Assembly (NCBI RefSeq): GCF_021018805.1
Contig: NC_086247.1
Span: 3,789,230 to 3,853,229, forward strand
DNA: 64,000 nucleotides
From: Prinia subflava
Lineage: Eukaryota > Chordata > Aves > Passeriformes > Cisticolidae
Reading direction: 5' to 3'
In this document: positions 12,831 to 25,684 of the stretch, one piece after another
How the letters are laid out: every line of letters begins with the position of its first letter
Numbering within the stretch: position 1 is the stretch's first letter
Translations under genes and position numbers: made by a program
Notes under the pieces: generated by a model
What the model saw: the letters and a program-made list of their open reading frames with translations, nothing else
Databases searched by the model: none
What the model was told of the DNA's origin: nothing

Positions 12831-13161
12831 GGGGAAAAGGAAAGAAAAAGAGAAAAAAGAAAAAGGGAAAGAAAAAGAGAAAAAAGGAAAAGGGAAAGAA
12901 AAAGGAAAAGGGAAAGGAAAAGGGAAAGGAAAAGGGAAAGGAAAAGGGAAAGAAAAAGGAAAAGGGAAAGGAAAAGGGAAAGGAAAAGGAAAAGGGAAAG
13001 AAAAGAAAAAGAAAAAGAAAAAGAAAAAGAAAAAGAAAAAGAAAAAGAAAAAGAAAAAGAAAAAGAAAAAGAAAAAGAAAAAGAAAAAGAAAAAGAAAAA
13101 GAAAAAGAAAAAGAAAAAGAAAAAGAAAAAGAAAAAGAAAAAGAAAAAGAAAAAGAAAGAA
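12831..13161 (+). repeat. Pure-purine microsatellite (GGAAAG-type then (GAAAAA)n)
   Basis: About 330 bp on this strand contain only A and G. The first half (to about 12998) is a mixture of aaaggg, ggaaag and agaaaaag words. The second half is an almost perfect hexamer array of GAAAAA, about 27 units. Because no stop codon can form in some frames, long lysine/glutamate/arginine frames appear on this strand and phenylalanine/serine/leucine frames on the other; these are artefacts. Such polypurine tracts can form triplex DNA and vary in length between individuals. Confidence 0.97.
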
Positions 13162-13169
13162 CGTGCACC

Positions 13170-16100
13170 CCAGCACGGAAACAGACTGGTGGGAAGGAAA
13201 TAGAAGTTTTAAATAGACACTAAAAGATTGGCAGAATTTGGCTGTAAATGAAAACAGAGTAGTGGAAGGGCAGAACTTTGTCTTTGTTTTGCTTTTTTTT
13301 TTCCAGAGACTTGATGTGGCTCTTTCACTGAGAAACACAGAAGTAGGGCACAGTCCTGCAGCAGGCACCCGGGGGTATCCACAGTCCTGAGGTTTGGGGA
13401 TCTGCAGCAGGAGCCCTGGCATCCCTCTGGAACGGGTGGAAAAGCAGGTTGTCTCCACAATAACGCGGTGAGCAGCTTAGTGGGACACCTAAAGCAACTG
13501 ATGGCAATGCCCCCAGGCCATCATATAGGAATTCACAGGATGGCTTCTCAATAGGATGTTCCTGTAGTTAATTAACCTCTGGCCCTGATTTCCAGCGGGA
13601 ACATCTCTTGTTTCCAGCTCCAGCAAATGGCTCCAATAGATTTGACAGCCTGCTTTCACCTGGCTTTCACCTTCTTCTGCTGCAGGTATTTCTGGGTAAA
13701 AACCCTTCTCACCTTCCCTACTTCAGCATAAACATCCTGGAGTTCCGCCACACTCCTGTTTCCAAATCTGGACGTCCCAGATGGTCCATCAGCCATCCTC
13801 CTCAGTTTCTTTCTCTGCATCGTGAGACTTTCTAGCAGAACCTCTTTACCTTTTTTCAGGGGCTTTTTAAATAGTGCTGTTTCACAGAGGATTTTTGGGT
13901 TGGAAAAAATATAGGCTCTTAGCACTAAAGACAGACCTTTCTCAGTAAACATAAGGCTTTTGACTTTAAAAGTGACAAACGTTGTTTCTTAATTTAAAAA
14001 AAGATTAATTTTCCCAAGCCTGTTTAGAAAATAAAGAAAAACTATTGCTGTGCTAATTGCTGTTACCAAATGATTTTCACATCATCTCCCACCTGTGGCC
14101 ACACAGATACAGGTCGTGCAAATGGACTTGGCATTCCGGGCTGCAGCAGATCAAGTATCAGATTTCTGGTTAACCATGAATTATCACTTAAAAATAAAGG
14201 CACCCCAGCCCTGTCATTAATGCTGCCTGAGTCCCACGACTTGGGAGTGCTGTCCTGTGCTGCCACGGCATCTGCTCTCCAAATTTGGCCTCTGCTTCTT
14301 GAGAGGATGAACCAAACATCCCTAAGAGGGGGAGCAAAGCTGCTGCCCACATCTCTTCATTCCCCTTGCTGCAGTCCTTTCATCTCTATGCTCTATTAGC
14401 ATTCTGGAGAGCACTAATGGCTCTGAAGTGGCTTAAAGCCATTTTCTTTATTGCTGGATTAGTGCTGGAAGGGGATGAAACTGAGGGCGCTGGGCTCAAG
14501 CACGTCCAGAGCTTTCTGCTCCAAGCAGACACGAGCGCTCAGAGCCTCGCCCTGCCTCGCAGAGCCCAGCTCACTGCTTTTATGAATGGAGTTTAAAACA
14601 ACACACGCTGTGAAGCTGTTGCTTAGGAGCTTTTTTTTTTTTTTCATGGTGTCCAGACTGCTCTGGCCAATACAAGCCCCAGTGCTCTGGAGCAGTACAC
14701 AGCCCTGAAAGCAAGGAAGTGGCAGGAAAAGCAAAGCACAGGTTCCCTGTCTGCTCCCTGCCTGCTTTTAGTTGAGCAATTATACAACTCCAGATCTGTG
14801 ATTATTCCTGGCAAGGTTTGCTCATCTCATGGGAGACTTTTGGAACAACACGGTGCTTTTGTAGGGAGTGTCAACCACCAGGTGAACGTGCCTTCCAGAT
14901 CAGATTTTTTTTTTAAATATGTAAGTAATTGTTTCTTTACAGATTGGTCTTTGCCTTTTAATGACTCACATTCCTACCTTGTCAGCTTTCAACACAGGCC
15001 CTGCCCTCCCTCCCAGTGCTACAATCCTCCCAGATCTCACCCACAGTGCCAGGTCACACCAGGTGAAATCCTGAAGGCTGAGAATCCATTTTGTTGGTGC
15101 CCTGTCCAGATGTTCTGCTTACAGGGGCTGCTTTTTGGGGGCTGCAGAAACTATGGGCACAGCAGTCAGAAGGCATAAAACTGAGGTACAAACCTGCCTC
15201 TAAAACACTGAAATAGGGTGGTTTATTTTTTGAACAAACCCAGATGCATTTTCACAGCAATGGTGACAGATTCTCATCCCCAGCACTGCTGCTGTGGCCA
15301 AGTGTCTTATTCCCACTCCAATCTCCTGAGGTGCAAGCATGTTCTTCAAAATAAAGAGGGAGAATGCTTAAACTCCCCTAAAACTAATTTATTAGCTTTA
15401 AGCTCAGTGCCATATAACTGCATCTTTTAGAGAGGTTTTTTTCCTGAAGCTTTTCCCTCTTCACTGCTTTTTGAAAATGTATTCAACACGAGGCAGGGAG
15501 CAATTACAGAAAATTTCAGGCTGGATGGTTAGAGCATGGCCAACTTGTAAAGTAATTGGAAACATAGAAAGGAAAATGTTTGGCAACATGGGATAAAAGG
15601 TGCTGTGTGAGTGGAGGATTTTTTCTTATTGCAAACTCTCCTCTCTGATATGTTAATTGTGTTTGGCCTGATCCCTTGACAGTCCATTAATTTTTTGTCC
15701 AATTGCAGGCTGCTGAGGGCAGATAAATTTCAGGCTATTATGGGAACACCCTAGAAGTTTGTATAGAAAGGAAACTCTCTGTTTCCTGTATCATCCTTCT
15801 GGGGATCTTGAAAGAGTTCACAAAAGCCACTTAAGCAAACTTTCTTTGCTGGATAACGGAAGGAAAGGAAGCTGTGAACAAGCAAACAACACTCAATTCC
15901 ATGAGACAAGAGATACTCATAGGTCATTTAAGAGAAAGTAAAGTCTGTGAATGAAATGCACGCACACATGCAGAAGATATTTTGTACTCTGAAAATAATG
16001 GGTATTTCTGCACCCTTGCACTGTTTCTGATTTATAACAAGGTAAATCCTGCAAACCACCAGTGAGACAGGTGGTGGAATATCCATTCCTGCAAGGCATG

Positions 16101-18130
16101 AAATGTATGGAGGGTTTTTGTGGTTCAAATAATACATCTCAGGATAAGTTAGAGATGGTCATGGATCAGCTGAACAGCTCCTCTTTCTTTCTTTCCTCCT
16201 GTTATTAACAGTGGAGCTGCCAGAGCTCTGCTACAACCAGCTTTGTGGTTTTTTGTCACCCACAGATAGAAAGCAAAGGTCTGAAGAGCTGTAAGTTTTC
16301 CTAGGGCTGGCTTCAAGTGCAAAATTCAGATGGTGCTCAGGGAGCTGGGGCAAAACTCAGCATCAGGTGTGCAAACACCTTCAAGCCCTGGAAATACTGG
16401 GGGACTCCAATTTATAGGCTTGTCCCTATCTCTGAATTTTACACCAGTGTTGTAAGGAGGTGAGGTTGGCCCAACAGTGTGTCCCCTTTCCTGAGAAGTT
16501 TTAAGCATCTTGGCTTCAAGTGCATTTCAGAGGGAGATCAAAACCATTGAGAGGATGAAATGCTGCAAGTTTGTTAAAATAAGCTGTTAGAGGAGAGAAT
16601 TTGTAGCTCATCTGAAATATGGGGTTTGTGGTATTTGAGGTGAGTAAATCCATGTGGCAGAGAGACCTTGTATCTGTTCAAACCACAGGAGAACAGGTTC
16701 AAGTTTGCATTCAAAAACAAGGCATGGTCTTCTAAGAAGAAATGGTTTGGGAGAATATTTGGTTAGCAGGAAACTATCTGGACACTGAAAAATTTTTAAA
16801 GGCATTTAGGAAAATAACAATTTTGAAAACATTTTTTCCTAGCAGATTCTGCAACATATGCCTATGATCTGACCAAAACCACTAACAAGGTGGGGGGGAA
16901 AGAGCAAGGAAAATATGTGAAATATTTACCAGCTGGAAAAAAAAGAAAAAGATTGTGTTCAAATTAGGGCAATCCACTCAGGCCAGTTCTTGTTTAATTG
17001 GGACTGGGGAAGGCCTTTTCTGGCAGAAATATAGCTGATACCTTGACAGGAAATATCTAAACTCCTCAAACACATTTCTCCTGTTCTCTTCTCAAAGTTA
17101 TCCACAGGAACAGTGCTTCCCTGGGGAGCTTGTTAAACCTCCCAAATAACCTCATTGCTAGGAACTTTCTCTTAGTTTTACAAATTTCTTTATCTTCAGC
17201 TGTAACCTCTAGAGCCTGCTCTCCAGGCTGCAAATTATCTCCATTCAAATCATCTGTTGTCCTGTGCTGTGGCCCAGGTGAGGGCTAACACCTCCCTGTG
17301 CAGAGCATCCATCTGCCCAGCATAAATGTGTCACCAATCCAGAGAAACCCGCTGGAACCCACTCAAGGAGAAAGGTTCTTTATTCCTATTTTGATAGTAA
17401 CACAAAACTTTTGGTCTTACCAAAGCAGCCTTGACTCTTTGAGGTGCTTAAGGCAGGAGCTTAGTTGCCAGGCTCCTGATATAAATAAGAAGCTGCTGAA
17501 CCGATAGGATTGTCTAAGGAAGAAGAGCAGCAGGAACGCACAGCTCCATTATAATCCTCCTGCTCTCTGCTGCTGGCAGTGTTCACACACATAGGCCACC
17601 TTCAGGTCCCCCTCCAGCAGGTTGTGTTGTAGCCCTCAGAAGGTCTGGGAAGTGTTTGAGGAAAATTATGAAACTGCTTGATGTGAAACTGGAAAATGAA
17701 GCTGTTTTTATAGGGGTCAGAAGTGAGAACTGGAGGCTGATTTTTTTCTGTGAAAGGGCCTGACCATGACCTGCCAGCCTTGGCAGGCTCTCACACAAGG
17801 TGTAGGACCATGGCATGAGTCAATGTGTGTGGTTTCTTCAACAGAAAACTCTACCTCTTTTTTTTTTAGGGTTTCTTACCAAATCAACTAGATGAACTGA
17901 CTCATCCCAAGACTAAACTCTTAAAATTCCTTAGACAGAGTTCTGGGGTTCTAGAGTGCATTGCCATATATTTATCCCCACAAAAATGTCTGCAAACTGC
18001 ATTACCTATCCCATATTCCCAAAGGCTTCTATCTAGTGCAGTCATTTATGGAGAACACTGTATTTTTGGGGGTCTTCATGAGGGCCTCTACAGAGTTAAA
18101 GCAGTGACAATGTTATATGGCTTAGTTTTA
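13170..18130. other. Intergenic sequence, no gene recognised
   Basis: This stretch has T-runs (about 13293-13302 and 14632-14644) and unique-looking sequence. A coding-like - strand frame at 13656-13952 is discussed under findings but I cannot assign it. No CR1 fragment is evident before 18130. Confidence 0.45.
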
Positions 18131-18139
18131 GGTTGTGCA

Positions 18140-18210
18140 AGGAACAGGGAGTTGGAGTAAATGACCCTTTATGGGTCCTTTCCAAATTGAGATATTCTGT
18201 GATTCTATAG
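18140..18210 (+). mobile_element. CR1 LINE 3'-tail fragment (sense)
   Basis: The block ggagttggagtaaatgaccc, then gggtcctttccaa, then attctgtgattctat is the sense-strand CR1 3' end, including the ATTCTATG-type octamer tail. Only the last 70 bp or so are recognisable. The CR1 3' end has no poly-A, consistent with what is seen. Confidence 0.85.
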
Positions 18211-18427
18211 AGTATGAGGAGATGAAAAGGAAAGGAAAAGTTGCTCCTTTTGGGAGCTCATTCAGCTAAATCATTTAGCTGAAAAGCGAAACTAGAGCCC
18301 AAGAACACTGGTGTGACGTATCCACACTGTACTTCAGGTAAAGGGACTTTCACAGGTCCAACACTGCATGAAAATCAATGACTGGGGTGACATTCAGGTC
18401 TAGAAAAAGGGAAAAAATGCTGAATAC

Positions 18428-18459
18428 AATTAACTCAAAACAACTGTTTTGAGTTAATT
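18428..18459. repeat. 32-bp perfect palindrome (15-bp arms, 2-bp loop)
   Basis: The left arm aattaactcaaaaca is followed by ac and then by its exact reverse complement. A hairpin or cruciform could form. It is not within an element I recognise. Confidence 0.9.
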
Positions 18460-19632
18460 CCAAAAACTGTGAATGTTCCAGTTTACACTCAGCTTTTAGG
18501 AGTGGCCGGGGGAAAATGATGAAAAGAATCCTAAAAAATCCCAGTATTTTGTAGGGGATTTCCACTCCAATCAACTTTGGCATTTCTTTTTTTCCTCAAA
18601 GTTTAAAATTATTTTCATAATAAACACTTTAGGGTCTGCAGCTGTTTCGTTCTCTGGTTGTGTTTGGAAATTCAAGCAATTAGAATAAAAAGTATTCACC
18701 CAATTTGGTTTCTCAGTCACAACTAAAACAGCCTGCTTGGGGTTATTCTTGAAACTTGGGTTGCTTAAGTCATTTAAATAGATTTCTATTTCAGAAACAA
18801 CACAAGAGCCAACAATTTCACAACTAAAAGCTCGAGGGCTACAAAACTTGGCTTCGGCTAAGACTCTTAACATTGTTTTTCATTATCTTAATCACTAGGT
18901 TCTTTACATACTAATTTTCCATCCCGTTGCCAACCAGTGCCAATCCAGCTCACTTTTCCATCACCCAGGTGAGTGTTACTCATGTTTTCATGGAAATGTG
19001 AAAACACTGAATACAGTCAGCACAACAGTGTCTATTTTTGCGACTGCTCGTTGGCTTCTGCTAACACTGAGTCACATCTGCAGAAATCACTAACACAGGT
19101 GTAGCTTCTGACTTCTTTCCTAGGATTTTCCAAAATTATAGAGAATGCTGACGGTTGTCCAGATGCAGTTTTGATGACACAGGGCTAAACAATTTGTTTA
19201 TGCTGGGACCCAAAATATTGCAAACACCAATTAGGTATGTGACTGATTAGGCAAGGGGAGAGATGAGATAAACCACAGCACGTGGTTGTAACAGGCCTTA
19301 GCAGAGCAGAGAGTAAAGTGAATCCTCCAAGAAGGCTACAGAAGCTTCAGGTCCCACCTGGTGATCAAAACAGACGTGCCCAGTAACACCTGCACAGTTT
19401 GAATCCAGCTGGAGCCACAATGCTGCAAAACAAGCAGGCAGTGTGAACAGGGATAAATGCTCAGTTCACTAAAGGTCATCACTTAGTGTCTAGAGCTATA
19501 AACTAAGCATTTGTGTGGTGATCAGATAAAAATTGGTATTTTCTTCTCTCTGGGTTAGCCAAACTGGCTATCATCTATTAATTAATCCATGAAATATTGT
19601 GTTATTATGAGAAAGCATTAGGAAACCAAGAA

Positions 19633-19990
19633 CTGTAGAATGGTTTGTGTTGGAAAGGACCTTGAAGCCCATCTCATTCCAATCCCCCTGCCATGGGCAG
19701 GGACATCTCCACGGGTTGCTCCAATCCTCATCCAACCTGGTCCAGAACACTTCCTTGGATGGGGCACCCACAGCTTCTCTGGGTAACCCATGCCAGTGCT
19801 TCATTACCCTCTGAGTAAAGAATTTCTTCTTAATATCTAATCTTATCTCTACCTTCTTTCAGTTTAAAACTGTTCCCCCTTGTTATATCACTTTCTGTCT
19901 GTATAAAAAGTCCCTCTCCATCTTTTTTACAAGCTCCCATTAAGTACTGAAAGGCCACAAGATCTCTCAGGTGAAACTTCAGAAAATTTG
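19633..19990 (-). mobile_element. CR1 LINE 3'-end fragment (antisense)
   Basis: Starting at tagaatggtttgtgttgg, the sequence follows the antisense CR1 3' region through ccatgggcagggacatctcc, cagcttctctgggtaaccc and agtaaagaatttcttctt. It then enters the end of the coding region (tactgaaaggccacaag). About 360 bp are preserved. It is 5'-truncated and has no intact frame. Confidence 0.93.
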
Positions 19991-20867
19991 GCTTTATGGG
20001 AGGCAGGAGGAGTCTGTGAAAGTAGAAAATCAACTTATCTTTTTTTAGACATTCACCACTGTAAGCTGAAAATATTACTGGTCAGCTTTCACCAGGGTAA
20101 AGCTAATGTGAATTAAGTCACTTGAAAATCATCTCAGACTTAAACCGTCTGCTGTACTTCAGGCTTTGGTTCAGGATTTTGGTCCTCTGCACAGCCAATC
20201 TGATGAAAATATATCCATTTTTCAACAAAAATAGAGCAACCAAAATACAAATATCCCTGTGCAGCAATGGAAACCTCATAAACATCACAGTCATGGTTTC
20301 ATAAGAGGCAGCTCAGAAGGAAAACTGACTAATCTCAGCTCATTGCCCAAGTGCAGAGAAACAGAAAAGTTTCAGAAAAATAAACAGAATTAAAAAAAAA
20401 AAATAGAGGTTCTGATCTCTTCAAGACAAGAGAAGCTGTGACGGAATAAGCCCTGCAGTTCTTAAGTGCTGTTTTAGCAGCATTTTAACTGCTCTTGGCA
20501 CTTGAGGACTGAAAGCCACACATCTTGAAGGACTGTCATGTCACCGCTATTGACACCTATAAATTGCTCTGAAGGTTAATTCCTCACAGTTTTATTATAA
20601 AGATAATTATAGACCACATAAACTCAAGAGGCAGGATAATTTCTGCAGCGATTAATACCAGGTTTCAGCAGTGCAAACCAGGAAAATAATGACAGGGAAC
20701 ACTCATTCTTCAAGGCATGAACTCATGATGAGACCTCACAAGTGGCAGAAGCAGCAAACCCCATCTTACAGCCTGTATGAGCACTTTGTAACATAACTGC
20801 TATCATAAGCTGTTTATTTTCTATATGAGGGTGATGTGAGAGAACTTGTAGTTACTGCTTTTACAGT

Positions 20868-21195
20868 CATACAATCATTTCAGTTGAAAAACACTTTTAG
20901 GAACATAAAATTCAACGATTAACCCAGCACTGCCAAGTCCACCACTAAACTCTTTCCCCAAGGGTGACAGAGATCACCTCTATCATCTCTCTTGTAGACA
21001 GCAATAAGGTCACCTCTCAGCATCCTTTTCTCCAGTCTGAACACCTCCTGTTCCCTCAGCCACTCATCACCCAGACCCTTCCCTAACTCCACTGTCCTTT
21101 GGACACACTCCAGTACCTCAATGTGCTTGTGGTGAGGGGTCCAAAACTGAACTAAGGATTTGAGGTGTGACCTCACCAGCACAGGGGGATTCCAG
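20868..21195 (-). mobile_element. CR1 LINE fragment, diverged subfamily (antisense)
   Basis: The order of blocks is that of an antisense CR1: a tail-like start (cagtcatacaatcatttcag), then acccagcactgccaagtcc, then gcaataaggtcacctctcagc and gtttggac-type end-of-coding words. It differs in the tail from the copies at 1261 and 19633, so it is probably a different CR1 subfamily. The end near 21195 is approximate. Confidence 0.88.
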
Positions 21196-21199
21196 GTTT

Positions 21200-24100
21200 C
21201 AGTGCAGGACCAGGGCAAAGGGACCCTACACCTGCACTACCCTGTTTGCTCAGGACTGTTGACATTGCTCTGGGGTGGCAAGAATCAACTGGCTCCAGAT
21301 GGGTGGACTTTGGGCTGGTAACAGGGCAAAGGGCTGACTCACACTTTATACCTGCAGGTTCTGTCAGAAGCCCTTTGGCTCTCAGAATTAAAAGTCAGTT
21401 TTGGCTAACGTGGGCAACCTGAATGGACCTGAAAATTTGCCTGTCTGGGTGCCAGTCACAAATTCACACAATCTCCTGCTCTTCTTCATAAAACCTTCTT
21501 GAAACTTGTCTGTGTCCAGACAAAATATCTTTCGTTGACTAGCCACAACTCCACATCTGAAAAAAACAGAAGCATCCCAATGCTTTTAGGGGGGAAAAAA
21601 AATAGACATCAAGGGACATGGGCCATTTCACATAGCCATTAAAGTTCCATTGCAATGACAGCATGTGTTGGAGGAGGGTGGGAAGAAGGATAAACAGCAG
21701 TTTCAAGTCCAGAGCCCGGGTCTCCCATCAGATATATCACCCTTTGTGAGAGATAGCCGGGGGCTGAGTTACAGGCCAAATGTGTAAAAGTTGAGACTCA
21801 TTTCTCATGTTCTGTTTATAAATGTCCTGGCTGAGAGACCTCACCTGGGCTTCTGGGTGCTCAGGTTTGCTTCAAGCGTAGCCCCAGGCTTCCCAAACTC
21901 ACGGCCACTCCCAATTAAGAGACACCTCAGAGAGCCGACTGTGTCAAACATCATTAAGTCTGAAGGCAAGTCAAAGCAATCCCAAGGGCTTCTGTCCATC
22001 CAGAGGGAGAAATTTTTTTTTATTGTAGCTTTGAAAGGATTTAGGAGCAGCAGCGGTCTCAGGAGGTTTGTATAATCTAGGAATCCTCTTGTTTCATATA
22101 AAGCAATTCACACTAGATCTGAACACTGGCAAACAGTCAGCTAAATCTATTATCGCATGATAATGCTCAAACATTTCATTAATTCCTAACCAGCTGTCCT
22201 CTGCTCCCTTACCCCTTTCATCATGCAAACATTTCTTTAACTGTCTAAGGGAGGGGAGAAGGGAGGAACAGACGCAGCCTCGTAAAATTCCTTCACCCAC
22301 TTGGCCTGCGGCAAGTTCTTTCTTTTGACACGCGTGTAAAATAATATCGGGGGTGGTGTTTGTTTGGCTTGGCTGGCTGGTGAGTTTTCATAACGATTTG
22401 GTAAGTACCTGTGAAATGGAGTACAGAGAACTCCCGGGCAGCTTGTTGATGAGCCTGCCTTGTCTGGTTGATTAACATATCTCATTAAATAGGGAAGACC
22501 CCTTGCTCCAGCATCTATGCCAAGACACAAGGCAAGGTGTTTGGAGCAGGATGTGGCTCTTGAGTGGTTTGAGGTCCTGTGGATTATTTGTCTTTTAAAG
22601 TCCTTGGGTACTCCATGCCAAACAAACCAGGGTAAGCAAGGGATTGGTACCTAGGGGGGGTTCTCCAGCTGCGTGACTCAACCAAGTGGATACATGCACA
22701 CCAAGAGTCAGAGAGAGATTTTAAATTGATTTCTGGATGCTTTCTTTAAGAAAAGTTCCCCCTGAAGTGCCTCGCTACACATTGCCTAGGGACTCTCCAA
22801 AGAACAGGATTCACCACCCTGCTGAGGAAGGACCTCAGGGGAGCACTCAGGGGTTGTCTCCAGTCCCACTCTCAACCTCAGTCCAGATTTTCTTCCAGTC
22901 CCTCTCCCAAGCACACTGAGCACACGTCTGGACAGCACATCAGGCTTGACTGACACTCATTTCTCCCCTGCCAAGACATGAGAGTGCATTTATTTATTAT
23001 GGGTTAAATAGTTGGAGTTGAGTAAGAACCTCAGAGGGAAAAGGTGGGTCTGTTTCCTTGGATTTTTTCCTATCCCCTCATTCAGTATGAAAAATCACAT
23101 TTTTTTAAACTAAAATGTTTGGTTTGTGGAAAATTCCCCTTTCTGACTTTAGGCTCAGCTAAAGGCTGAGAATTAACAACTCCTGAGTGAAAATAACATG
23201 AGGAAATACAATGGAGAAATATCTGGACATATCCGGACATGTCTGGACATTGCCAGAACAAGTCTAAAATGTCAGGCTGAGGTAAGGATCACACTTCACC
23301 ACAACAGCAAGCAACAAAAGGACTGAAAAAGAAGTATCTTTAAATTTTTTTCAATATTTTGAAATGAGGTATCAAAATATCAGGTAGCTGGGACTGCCAC
23401 AAACCCATAGGTAACAAGAAGTAAATCTTAGAAGTTGTAATGATATCTTGAGATCTGTCCTTGGTGTTTTTAGGTGTGTTAGGGTCTCAGAATTTCCACT
23501 GAAGTCATTCAAGTCTTTCTTCATACCACAGAACCATTAGACATTTCTGTAAATATAGGTATCTTTTGTTTCTTCTGTGGAAGAAACTTTAATGTTTTAT
23601 TAAGGTGTATCCCGGTTTTGATACAATGGATGTTGTTTTGCTGTCAAGAGTGGGTATTACACTGGGCTGTCATGGGTGTGTATCCTTTATCTTCACAATT
23701 TGGCTACTTAAGATAATTATTTTGCCGCTTCTTGTGTTTATAAACATTAGTAGTATGTCTTAAAAATCATCACTCTTTGAATGGGCTTTGGACATCCTCA
23801 CCAGAGGATGTTGAATTTAGTGAGTTGTGCACGACTGTGGTCATGCATGCTTTTCAGCCCTTGCTCTGAATTAGCCTAAACACACACCAAAACATATTGA
23901 TAACAGCACTGTAGAACAAAATATTCCCTTTTTTTTTTTCCTTAGGACTTGTAATAGAGTCCCTGTGTTAGACTCAAGATCCATCTTGCTTTTAAATAGA
24001 TGTGTACAGTTCTTCCATTTTGCCTCCTGTGGTTTTCCTTTTCTGAAGTCTGGTATGCTTTGCGGTTTATTTATTCATGAGTTGTAGAGAAAGAAGTTCA

Positions 24101-24980
24101 CCATTAAAAAAAATTGTTTTGGAATATATACTTAATGGAGTGTCAAGAAACAGAAAAACAATTACACTTACGCAACGTAACGTGCATTTTTACATGCCTC
24201 TTGCAGGCTGCTTTATGCATCCCCAGTTTATGTAAGTAATGAAAATTAAATATCACACTAGCCTGCACAATGCAGTCAGCACAATTAAGGCTAGGAGACC
24301 TTAATTAGGAATATAAAAACACACACCAGCGCTAAAAAAACAGTCTTTTCTGGCAAAGCTTGCAGAGGATTCTTCCAGTGTGGCAGAGCTATTGGCTGCC
24401 ATGGGGAATGAAATGTTTTAATGTCTTGAAAGTCACTGGGCATTGTGTGTAGAGGGTTGTGTTCTGCAGATGTGACAAATACACGTCACCCTCTCCATGG
24501 TGGCCTGGCACACACCCAGTCATGGGGCTGGGCTGGACATGAGGAGAGGCAGCTCATGGCCTCTGGTGGGCAGAGCAGCAGGGACAAGGTGGGGAGGCAG
24601 GATGGGACCTTGACTGTAGCCAAACATGAGGAAAAGGTATTATTTTCCTTTATAATGAAGGACAATTTCCTTCCTTGATGAAGGACAATTTCAGCAATTT
24701 GGGGCCAGCATGTTTGCAGTATCTCAGGCAGAGAACAGCACCCATTCCTGCACTTTCCAAGCTGTTAGTTTGCAGCTGGCCTTGGCACAACTTTGCCTGA
24801 GAGGGGCAAGGGTGTCCACGCTCTGTTTCTGTGTGAACCCCCACTATCTTGGCAGGGACAGTACAGGTAGAGCCTCCATCCATCCTCAGGTTGCCACTCA
24901 TGCTCCCTTTCTAACCAAGAGCCCCTCTTCAACCCAGGGGTGGTGCCAACAGGCTCATCCTTCGTCTCTGGGCAGCAGGA
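21200..24980. other. Upstream flank, no gene recognised
   Basis: No coding region is supported. A-runs occur at about 21595-21602, and the three-copy decamer at 23221-23250 is listed separately. Unique-looking AT-rich stretches at 22080-22480 and 24160-24330 could be conserved non-coding elements, but that needs a cross-species alignment. Confidence 0.45.
23221..23250. promoter_or_regulatory. Decamer triplet resembling a p53-family response element
   Basis: Three decamers of the form tctggacat/atccggacat lie in direct succession. Read in the other phase, 23225-23234 (GGACATATCC) and 23235-23244 (GGACATGTCT) are two adjacent half-sites with no spacer. The second fits RRRCWWGYYY fully and the first has one mismatch. 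The site is about 2.8 kb upstream of the TATA box at 26004. Binding is a prediction from the motif only. Confidence 0.35.
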
Positions 24981-24989
24981 AAAGCTCCT

Positions 24990-25684
24990 GCTACACAAAC
25001 TGGGGAATGAGATGCTGGAAAGAAGCATTTCAGAAAGGGACCTGGGGGTCCTGGTTGATGGCAAGGTGAATGTGAGTCAGCAGTGTGTCCTGGCACCCAG
25101 GAGGAGCAACCCTGTCCTGGGGACATCAGGCACAGCATCACCAGCTGGGCAAGGGAGGGGATTGTTCTGCTCTGCTCTGCACTGGAGTGGCCTCACCTTG
25201 AATAGTGTGAGGTTTTGGGTACCATAATGTTAAGATAGAAAGCTCTTAGAGAGCAACCAAAGGAAGGTGATGAAGATGGTGAAGGGCCTTGAGGAGATGA
25301 GGAATACAAGGAATCCCTGAGGACACTTGGTCTGTTCTGCCTGGAGGGGACTGAGGGGAGACCTCATTGCAGTTACAGCTTCCTCCTGAGGGGAAGAGGA
25401 GGGGCAGGCACTGATCTCTGCTCTGTGGTGACAGTGACAGGACTCAAGGGAATGGCCTCAAGTCGTGTCTGGGAGGTTTAGGTTGGATATTACAAAAAGG
25501 TTCTTCACACAGAGGGTAGCTGAGCACTGGAACAGTTTCCCGGTCAAAGTGGTTACAGCACAAGCGTGGCAGAGCTCACGGTGTGTTTGGACAACTCTCT
25601 CAGGCACGTGGTGGGATTGCTGGGGCTGTCCCGTAAAGGGCCAGCAGCTGGACTCGACTTACGAATATTCTGTGTCACTCCGTG
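24990..25684 (+). mobile_element. CR1 LINE, 3' ~700 bp (sense), broken reverse-transcriptase end
   Basis: This is the sense-strand end of CR1. The blocks gaaagggacctgggggtcctgg and gggtaccataatg encode the C-terminal part of the CR1 ORF2 protein in several frames, so indels have broken the frame. A stretch at 25465 onward reads GRFRLDI then KRFFTQRV, a known end-of-ORF2 signature. The 3' untranslated part (ggggctgtcccg, ggactcga, attctgtgtcac) ends about 25684, with part of the usual tail deleted. It directly abuts the CpG-island promoter. Confidence 0.93.

Noticed and set aside
12748..13458. Frames over 100 codons encoding Lys-rich, Lys/Glu/Arg and Phe/Leu/Ser repeats on both strands
   Set aside because: They are produced by the purine hexamer microsatellite, which lacks stop codons in several frames.
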